Position numbers and translations under genes: made by a program | NCBI RefSeq assembly: GCF_020829595.1 | Contig: NZ_JAIVFW010000029.1 | Coordinates: forward strand, 26,603 to 90,602 | DNA: 64,000 nt | Direction of reading: 5' to 3' | DNA from: Nostoc sp. CHAB 5844 | Lineage (GTDB): Bacteria; Cyanobacteriota; Cyanobacteriia; Cyanobacteriales; Nostocaceae | Notes under the pieces: model-generated | What the model was told of the DNA's origin: nothing | What the model saw: the letters and a program-made list of their open reading frames with translations, nothing else | Databases searched by the model: none | Shown: positions 58,861 to 64,000 of the stretch, one piece after another | Layout: each line of letters begins with the position of its first letter | Position numbering within the stretch: position 1 is the stretch's first letter

Positions 58861-59994
58861 ATGGTTGATTATTTAATTTTTTTGGCAATTTCTACGGCAA
58901 TTTTTGCTTTGTTTGGTCTGGGGCTGAATTTACAGTGGGGCTTTACGGGGTTAATTAACTTTGGTCATATTGCTTTTATGACCTTGGGCGCTTATACGAC
59001 AGTATTGTTAAGTTTAAAAGGCGTTCCTTTACTGATATCAGCAGTCATTGGGGCTGTGGTAGCGGCTTTGTTGGGCTTGGTGATTGGTTTTGCTACTTTA
59101 CGCCTGCGAGAAGATTATCTCGCGATCGTTACTATTGGGACAGGCGAACTGATTCGGTTAGTAGTAAATAACCAAGAATTACCTGTAGGTGATACCTGGG
59201 TATCTGGGGCGTTTGGCGTGCAAAGTTACACTATACCTTTCTCGACAGAACCAAATTTGGCAATTCGTTTAATCATGATTGGGTTGCTGACGTTGTTGGC
59301 AGCTTTAACTTTTTTTGTATTGTGGCGATGGATTCGCACTGCCCAAAGAGTTTTAGTGGCTGATACTTCTAAAAAAACTAGCACTAAGCAAGAACTCGCT
59401 TCACGTTTAGGAGTTGGTGTTGTTTTTGGTTTGTTGACAGCAGCAATTTATATTTCTGGTGTGATTGGGTTATATAATTACAACCCCAAAGCGGGTTTTA
59501 TGTTGCTGTCGCTGTTGGTGTTAGCGTTTGTGTTTTGGCGGTTAGAAATTTTGGTGCGATCGCCTTGGGGTCGAGTATTAAAAGCGATCCGCGAAGACGA
59601 AGAAATACCGAAAGCTTTGGGTAAAAATGTCTTTTGGTATAAAATCCAATCTCTCATGTTAGGAGGTGCGATCGCAGGTGTCGCGGGTGCTTTCTTTGCT
59701 TGGCAGTTGAGTGCGATTTATCCTGATAATTTCCAACCACAGCTAACCTTCGACGCTTGGATTATGGTCATTTTAGGCGGTTCGGGTAATAATATCGGCA
59801 CAATTTTAGGTGCAGTAATTTACTTTGCTTACGATGCCATTACTAGAGAAGTTCTACCCAAAATCGTTCCCTTAGATGAAGCGCGTCTGGGTGCATTTCG
59901 GATTATGGTAATAGGTTTGATTTTAATGGTGCTAATGATTTGGCGACCTCAAGGTATCTTAGGGAAAAAGGAGGAACTCACCCTTGGTAAATAA
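58861..59994 (+). CDS. branched-chain/neutral amino-acid ABC transporter permease, LivM type
   Basis: A 377-residue membrane protein from ATG 58861 (a TTG at 58852 is less likely). LivM features: LFGLGLNLQWGFTGLINFGH, MTLGAYTTVLLSL, LRLREDYLAIVTIGTGELIR, and the coupling loop RVLKAIREDEEIPKALGKN. About nine hydrophobic segments. The Ser/Lys-rich loop (TSKKTSTKQE) near the middle is an extra insertion. The ATPase gene follows with an 11-base overlap, but no substrate-binding protein is adjacent, as in the Nat transport system of Anabaena. Confidence 0.88.
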   Translation: MVDYLIFLAISTAIFALFGLGLNLQWGFTGLINFGHIAFMTLGAYTTVLLSLKGVPLLISAVIGAVVAALLGLVIGFATLRLREDYLAIVTIGTGELIRLVVNNQELPVGDTWVSGAFGVQSYTIPFSTEPNLAIRLIMIGLLTLLAALTFFVLWRWIRTAQRVLVADTSKKTSTKQELASRLGVGVVFGLLTAAIYISGVIGLYNYNPKAGFMLLSLLVLAFVFWRLEILVRSPWGRVLKAIREDEEIPKALGKNVFWYKIQSLMLGGAIAGVAGAFFAWQLSAIYPDNFQPQLTFDAWIMVILGGSGNNIGTILGAVIYFAYDAITREVLPKIVPLDEARLGAFRIMVIGLILMVLMIWRPQGILGKKEELTLGK

Positions 59995-60766
59995 CCAATC
60001 ATCGCCACTTCCCTTGTTAGCAGCCTCTGGACTTTGTAAAAGCTTTGGCGGGATCAAAGCAGTTAATGAGGCCAGTATTGAAGTTCTTAAAGGTAGCATC
60101 ACTGGGTTGATTGGCCCTAATGGTGCTGGTAAAACTACTTTATTTAATTTACTCTCTAATTTTATTCGCCCAGATAAGGGACGAGTCATTTTTGATGGCG
60201 AACAAATTCAGCAGTTGCAACCATACCAAATCGCCCAGCAGGGATTAGTCCGCACTTTTCAAGTTGCGCGGACTCTCTCGCGGTTATCGGTGTTAGAAAA
60301 TATGCTATTGGCGGCGCAAAAGCAAACAGGCGAAAGCTTTTGGCAGGTGCAACTACAACCCCACGTAGTCGTTAAAGAAGAAAAGCAATTGCAAGAACGA
60401 GCCATGTTTTTGCTAGAATCCGTGGGATTAGCCCATAAAGCCCAAGAATATGCTGGAGGGTTGTCTGGCGGACAACGCAAGCTGCTAGAAATGGGCAGGG
60501 CTTTAATGACTAATCCCAAGTTAATTTTGTTGGATGAACCAGCAGCCGGTGTGAATCCGAGGTTAATTAATGATATATGCGATCGCATTGTCATCTGGAA
60601 CAGGCAAGATGGTCTGACATTTTTGATTATTGAACACAATATGGATGTGATTATGTCCTTGTGCGATCGGGTATGGGTATTGGCTGAAGGACAGAATTTA
60701 GCTGATGGTACTCCCAACGAAATTCAAACCAATCCCCAAGTATTAGAAGCTTATTTAGGAAAATAA
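59984..60766 (+). CDS. branched-chain/neutral amino-acid ABC transporter ATPase, LivG type
   Basis: A 260-residue protein from TTG 59984, overlapping the permease stop. Walker A GPNGAGKTTLFNLL, LivG-specific GLVRTFQVARTLSRLSVLEN, signature LSGGQRKLLEMGRAL, Walker B LILLDEPAAGVNP, and H-loop IIEHNMDVIM. It drives uptake by the adjacent LivM-type permease on the cytoplasmic membrane. After its stop at 60766 a copy of the repeat from 6.17 kb begins. Confidence 0.92.
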   Translation: MVNNQSSPLPLLAASGLCKSFGGIKAVNEASIEVLKGSITGLIGPNGAGKTTLFNLLSNFIRPDKGRVIFDGEQIQQLQPYQIAQQGLVRTFQVARTLSRLSVLENMLLAAQKQTGESFWQVQLQPHVVVKEEKQLQERAMFLLESVGLAHKAQEYAGGLSGGQRKLLEMGRALMTNPKLILLDEPAAGVNPRLINDICDRIVIWNRQDGLTFLIIEHNMDVIMSLCDRVWVLAEGQNLADGTPNEIQTNPQVLEAYLGK

Positions 60767-60773
60767 CGCTGTG

Positions 60774-60830
60774 TGTAACTTTCTTTCAAACCACCCTGCC
60801 CTTCCCTAGGAGCTATCCATTATAAACATC
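60774..60830. repeat. partial second copy of the GTGCAACTT-ended repeat
   Basis: GTAACTTTCTTTCAAACC, then CCTGCCCTTCCCTAGG corresponds to the left part of the 6167-6287 element. The right end is missing. Confidence 0.5.
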
Positions 60831-61090
60831 TTTCTTAATAGAAAGTTTGACAAAAGGAAGCAGTTATGTGTAAGAGGATAGAGGAAAAAATCCCCAGTCA
60901 GGGGAGAAAATGGCTATGAGAATGAACAGAATCTCAACTGCGGCTCATTTTCTCACAGCTACCGTCACTGTAAAAACTAAAAATAGGAAGTCCAAGAGTG
61001 AAAACCGCCGAGAAACTGACGACGACTGTGGTATCTTGGATTGCCAAAACCACTTTATACTGGGCAATTCTCTCTACTGTCCCATCGATA

Positions 61091-62108
61091 CAGCACTTCC
61101 TGCTGTTATGGGGTACAGTTAGTAAAAATAAAAATATTATCTTTTTATGAAATCATATTCAATCGATCTGCGCGAAAAAATAGTGGCGGCACATATTCAG
61201 CAGAAAATATCAATTCGGCAAGTGGCAATCAGATTTGCTGTTAGCAAAAGTCTAGTCCAAAAGCTAGTAAAGCAACAACAAGTTGAGGGAAATTTACAAC
61301 CTAAACAGCGAGGTAAACCTCAGTTTAGTCATCTTACAAATGCGAAAGTAGAGTTAAGAGAACTGGTGGTAGAGAATCAGGATGCAACAATAGTTGAGTT
61401 ATGTGAATTATTTGCATTGAAGACGGGAAATTGGGTGAGTCGAACTGCAATGTGCCGCGCTTTACAAAAATTGGGATTAAATCGTCAAAAAACACATTGC
61501 GGAGTAGCCAAGCAGCAACTCCAAGAGTCCAAAACCTGAGAGTAGAATACTGGGAAAAAGTCAGAAATCTAGAGCCAGAAAATTTAGTATTTCTAGATGA
61601 GGCAGGAGTAATACTGGGTCTGACAAGAACCCATGCACGTTCACAAATGGGAACAAGAGTATATGAACTAAAACCATTTTATCGCGGTGCAAAGGTGACA
61701 GTAATTGGAGCCATTAGTCTGAAAAAAGTGGTGGCATTAATGACAATGAATAACTCAATGGATAGTCAAGCATTTGATGTATTTATTGAGAAATTTTTAG
61801 TGCCTCAATTGTGATCAGGCGCAGTAGTAGTTATGGATAATTTACCTGCTCATAAACTAGCATCCATTGAACCCATGATTGAAGCTGTAGGTGCAAAAGT
61901 TCTTTGTTTATCCCCCGACTCTCCCGATTTTAACCCTATCGAGTTCTGGTGGTCACAACTTAAATCTTTTTTACGCAGTTTTGCTCCAACTACAACATCC
62001 ATGATTGATAAACTCATCTCAGTTGCACTCGACTTAATCAATCCTCAACATTTAAAAAACTGGTTTACTAATTGCTGTTATTGTACCTCATAACACCGGG
62101 AAGTGCTG
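61091..62108 (+). mobile_element. IS630-family insertion sequence (1,018 bp)
   Basis: The left end CAGCACTTCCTGCTGTTATG at 61091 is inverted, with a few mismatches, at the right end (CATAACACCGGGAAGTGCTG, ending 62108). A TA dinucleotide flanks both sides (61089-61090 and 62109-62110), the target duplication of the IS630/Tc1 group. It encodes a transposase in two overlapping frames. It interrupts the small gene at 60998. Confidence 0.88.
61147..62093 (+). pseudogene. IS630 transposase, two frames plus premature stop
   Basis: The first frame (61147-61539) gives the helix-turn-helix part, SYSIDLREKIVAAHIQQKIS and VAIRFAVSKSLVQKLVK. The second (from 61431) gives the DDE domain start, NLVFLDEAGVILGLTRTHAR, and GAKVTVIGAIS. 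Frameshifting between them near 61500-61540 is normal for this family. But a TGA at 61812-61814, where homologues usually have a Trp codon, cuts the frame before VVMDNLPAHKLASIEPM and SPDFNPIEFWWSQLKS, which carry the second Asp and the final Glu. The copy should be inactive on its own. Confidence 0.85.
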
Positions 62109-62166
62109 TAGATCCTAATATTAGAGAAAGAGTCGCCCAAATCATCATCGAATTTTTGGGGAATTT

Positions 62167-62544
62167 ATGATCGAGCCAACACCAGAACAGCAACTTTTCA
62201 TGCAAGATGATGTTTCCACCCGCCTACATCATTTGGCAAATCACTTGTCACAAATTCAATCCTTGTGGACTGACGAATCATTATCCCAGGAAGCAATACT
62301 CGCTCTGATCAAAGAAAGCCGATATTTTCTGGAGTGGACTGTTCCCGACATGGTAAAGGCGGATGACATTGACCGGGCTTGTGAATTAGTTGATTTGGGT
62401 CGTCTCATGACTCGTTGGCTATTTCATTGGGACGAGATTTGGACTGATGCCCAGCAAAAGCAAGCTGCGGCTGTTGTAACTGGGGATTGGTTGCGTCAGG
62501 TTATAGAAATAGCCGATACAGAACCAGAACCACTAAGTGCATAA
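62167..62544 (+). CDS. small acidic protein of unknown function
   Basis: A 125-residue helical protein: FMQDDVSTRLHHLANHLSQI, QSLWTDESLSQEAILALIKE, then FLEWTVPDMVKADDIDRACE and MTRWLFHWDEIWTD. I do not recognise a named family. Its ATG overlaps the stop of the small upstream gene now split by the IS, so expression was probably coupled and may now be altered. Confidence 0.6.
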   Translation: MIEPTPEQQLFMQDDVSTRLHHLANHLSQIQSLWTDESLSQEAILALIKESRYFLEWTVPDMVKADDIDRACELVDLGRLMTRWLFHWDEIWTDAQQKQAAAVVTGDWLRQVIEIADTEPEPLSA

Positions 62545-62555
62545 AATTTGAAGCT

Positions 62556-62794
62556 TCAGTTCTCCGCCAATTCCCGAACCTCTCGAACTTCCCGCCGCAC
62601 AATCAACGCTCCCAATTCCTTGCGCTTGCCCAAAGAGTCGATAAATATATATCGCTGTTGCGCTTTAGGCTGTGGTTGATGGCTATATTTTTGTTTCCCT
62701 TAATTGCTCCTTTAACTCCAATGATGCTGCCGAGGACTATTGCTGTTGCTCCACAAGCAGCTACAAAAAGATTTAAATACTTGAGCTTTGACAT
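62556..62794 (-). pseudogene. small membrane protein gene, probable frameshift
   Basis: From ATG 62794 the frame reads SKLKYLNLFVAACGATAIVL and GSIIGVKGAIKG, an N-terminal membrane segment. At about 62690 coding character moves to another frame that reads QQRYIFIDSLGKRKELGALI, then VRREVREVRELAEN and stops at 62556. Near GGGAAACAAAAATA one base change in length would join both. Without the shift the protein ends at 62603. This is a judgement on coding character only. Confidence 0.4.
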
Positions 62795-62861
62795 CGATTA
62801 CTCCTGTTGATTTTCAGATAACACTCACCTCAAAGTCCAGCGAGCGCACAAAATCTTCCAG

Positions 62862-63143
62862 TCAGCACTGGCGAACCGACTTATGCCAAATCCGGCGATC
62901 GCCGTCCCAAATAAACTTTGCTTTGCTGGCTTTGTGGCGGTCTTCGTAGCTGACCAAAGCCTTTATTTCGACCATTGGCGACGGAGAAAGCGCGATCGCA
63001 TCTTCCAACAACTTCGGTAAGTCCTTGTGGCGGTTCAAGCATTCGACCAACAACCGCACATCGTCTGCGGCGCGGTGGACGGTGCTGATGCCAATACCCA
63101 TCCCACAGTCACAGCACCCGTGAGAGGTTAAGAAGAAGGGCAT
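62862..63143 (-). pseudogene. C-terminal fragment of a DnaQ-like 3'-5' exonuclease
   Basis: The 93-residue frame contains STVHRAADDVRLLVECLNRH, which matches the Hx(4)D end of the DEDDh exonuclease fold (HRAADD), then FIWDGDRRIWHKSVRQ, a C-terminal accessory segment seen in such proteins. The first acidic motifs (DxE) are absent because the reading frame starts just before this block. It is probably a remnant. Confidence 0.6.
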
Positions 63144-63185
63144 TTTGTCAATCAGCTAAAATACTCAAAAAGTTATTGATGAAAA

Positions 63186-63255
63186 TGATAATCGTAGGTG
63201 GGGTGGGGGAAGGAGGCAAGCGACGCTTGCCTCCTTCCCCTAGATTTGATTATCA
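63186..63255. repeat. long perfect hairpin element
   Basis: A 16-bp stem, GGGGAAGGAGGCAAGC (63206-63221), is exactly inverted at 63225-63240 around a GAC loop. Outside it TGATAATC (63186-63193) pairs with GATTATCA (63248-63255). It may be a small palindromic repeat or a terminator for the flanking remnants. Confidence 0.7.
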
Positions 63256-63392
63256 TTATCGACTAATCTTTTGACAGTTTAAATATTCAAGAAAAACGTA
63301 TTGTTACGACAGAATAATTTTGTAATTAATGGGCAACATTGTTGTGTAAATTCAATGATTAAAATCTGTAATGATAAGTTTGGTCTACCGCT

Positions 63393-63899
63393 ATGCCCAA
63401 GCGACAAAAACAAAACTCAGATCACGCACACAAACATAATACTCCTACTCTAGATAATGAGGTAATTTCTTAGCAATTAAAAGCTATATTATCTCCAGCT
63501 ATCTTTGCTCAAGAAAAATACTATAAGCAGTTAGGTTTACGAGATAGAATTATTAATCTATCCATGATGGTGGCATCTGTATTAACTTTATTATGGCGGC
63601 AAGTTCCCGGAGTACAAGAATTAACGAGGCTTTTGGCAAGAGAAGATGTATTATGGTGTCGTGCCACCAACCAAGGTAGCTCAACAATCTTTGGCACAAA
63701 GATTTTTAGTATTTCCATCTGAATTATTTGAACGAGTTTTTAAAGATTTATTACCTCAATTACAAGCTAATTGGCAGCAAAGGGTTAGACGACCACTACC
63801 TGACTTTACGTTTAATTGAAATTAAGTTTGGACAAACTGTTTATTCTTATATTACTTCTGTTCTTGACCCTAACTTTCTTTTGTCACTCCGGGGAGAGT
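63393..63899 (+). pseudogene. decayed IS4-type transposase gene
   Basis: From ATG 63393 the frame reads PKRQKQNSDHAHKHNTPTLD and meets a stop at 63471. The frame then continues as QLKAILSPAIFAQEKYYKQL and LSMMVASVLTLLWRQVPGVQ, with a further shift near 63665, then LVFPSELFERVFKDLLPQLQ. Several interruptions and missing DDE parts show it is inactive. Family is judged from the N-terminal pattern only. Confidence 0.65.
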
Positions 63900-63936
63900 A
63901 AAATCAGAAAAGAGGTCTGAAAGGCAGGATGGGACG

Positions 63937-64000
63937 ATGACACAGCCCAGAAGTCCCAAACCAAGCATAAAATTTGTGGACGAATATTGTGTAATGTACC
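63937..64000 (+). CDS. start of an IS701-type transposase, cut by window end
   Basis: ATG 63937 opens TQPRSPKPSIKFVDEYCVMY, which matches the N-terminus of IS701-family transposases as I recall them in cyanobacteria. Only 21 codons are inside the window. CACTCCGGGGAGAGT about 50 bases upstream may be near the element's left end. Confidence 0.5.
   Translation, partial: MTQPRSPKPSIKFVDEYCVMY

Larger units (their letters stand above)
60998..62170 (+). pseudogene. small gene interrupted by an IS630 element
   Basis: From GTG 60998 the frame reads KTAEKLTTTVVSWIAKTTLY, then WAILSTVPSI up to the insertion at 61090. It resumes after 62108 as DPNIRERVAQIIIEFLGNL and ends at TGA 62168-62170, overlapping ATG 62167 of the next gene. 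Removing the IS and one copy of the TA target restores a continuous 46-residue protein with one hydrophobic segment. It was therefore the first gene of a coupled pair. Confidence 0.75.

Noticed and set aside
62487..62810. A 107-codon plus-strand frame overlapping the 62167 gene
   Set aside because: Its composition is unlike coding sequence and it lies opposite the minus-strand frames with better coding character.

Overview
The window is from a filamentous, probably heterocyst-forming cyanobacterium of the Nostoc/Anabaena/Calothrix group. The evidence is the dense HIP1 octamer (GCGATCGC), photosynthesis genes (psaE, psb28, ndhO, CP12, a GUN4 domain, a PAP/fibrillin protein), typical cyanobacterial families (DUF29, DUF3134, DUF3352, Uma2, SLH protein, Nif11-like), heptameric short tandem repeats, and many toxin-antitoxin pieces. 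Most core genes are ordinary single genes with repeat-filled spacers.

Layout. 0-8.6 kb: DUF3352 protein (cut at the window edge), rhodanese, hrcA, TPR protein, DUF29, TlyA-type methyltransferase, CP12, a GTPase and a ppGpp-hydrolase-like HD protein. 8.7-13.0 kb: the unusual part, described below. 13.2-18.0 kb: toxin-antitoxin pieces (Phd/RelE-like, hicAB with broken hicA), a conserved unknown next to an E1-like ThiF protein, and Uma2. 18.3-26.8 kb: SLH porin-like protein, MscS, deacetylase-fold protein, coaD, a coiled-coil DivIVA-like protein, and a helicase-associated protein. 27.5-29.6 kb: an island of decayed toxin-antitoxin genes lying between that protein and an XPB-type helicase at 29.8 kb. 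31.7-39.7 kb: tldE/tldD-like pair, cysS carrying two in-frame inserted repeats, a His-rich CobW GTPase, dtd, psb28, moaB. 40.9-43.3 kb: an EACC1-like protein plus a caspase-GUN4 fusion. 43.3-60.8 kb: more toxin-antitoxin loci, mraY, PAP, psaE, mutM, ndhO, mdh, a winged-helix/nuclease pair, repeat proteins, pgi, and a branched-chain amino-acid type ABC permease/ATPase pair. 61-64 kb: an IS630 element inserted into a small gene, then decayed transposases.

The striking system is at 8.79-12.98 kb. All of it is on the plus strand and ends in a Ro60-like TROVE-vWA protein (11549-12982). Between and before the protein genes lie five RNA units (inner unit 9000-9123, 9421-9603, 9618-9757, 10707-10834, 11414-11491). 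They share one two-part stem: a lower helix, an internal loop with TAAC-like bases opposite AACTT, an upper helix, then the motif AAGCNTACAYA. This is the architecture expected of Ro60-binding Y RNAs. Each unit carries a different head. Two heads are tRNA-like and closed at the acceptor stem. One is a circularly permuted class II tRNA opened at its anticodon. One is a permuted mimic of 23S rRNA helix 69 with its surroundings. One is a single 7-nt-loop hairpin. The first unit is itself embedded in the anticodon loop of a second tRNA-like fold, and a tmRNA-end-like RNA lies upstream. The protein partners include an L7/L12-like ribosomal stalk paralogue, a small beta-grasp-like protein ending in Gly, and an unknown protein split by one in-frame TGA. 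My inference is a Ro60 RNP cassette that mimics parts of the translation machinery (tRNA, tmRNA, helix 69, stalk), acting as adaptors or decoys in RNA quality control or conflict. Nothing here was checked by computation or database search; folds were paired by eye.
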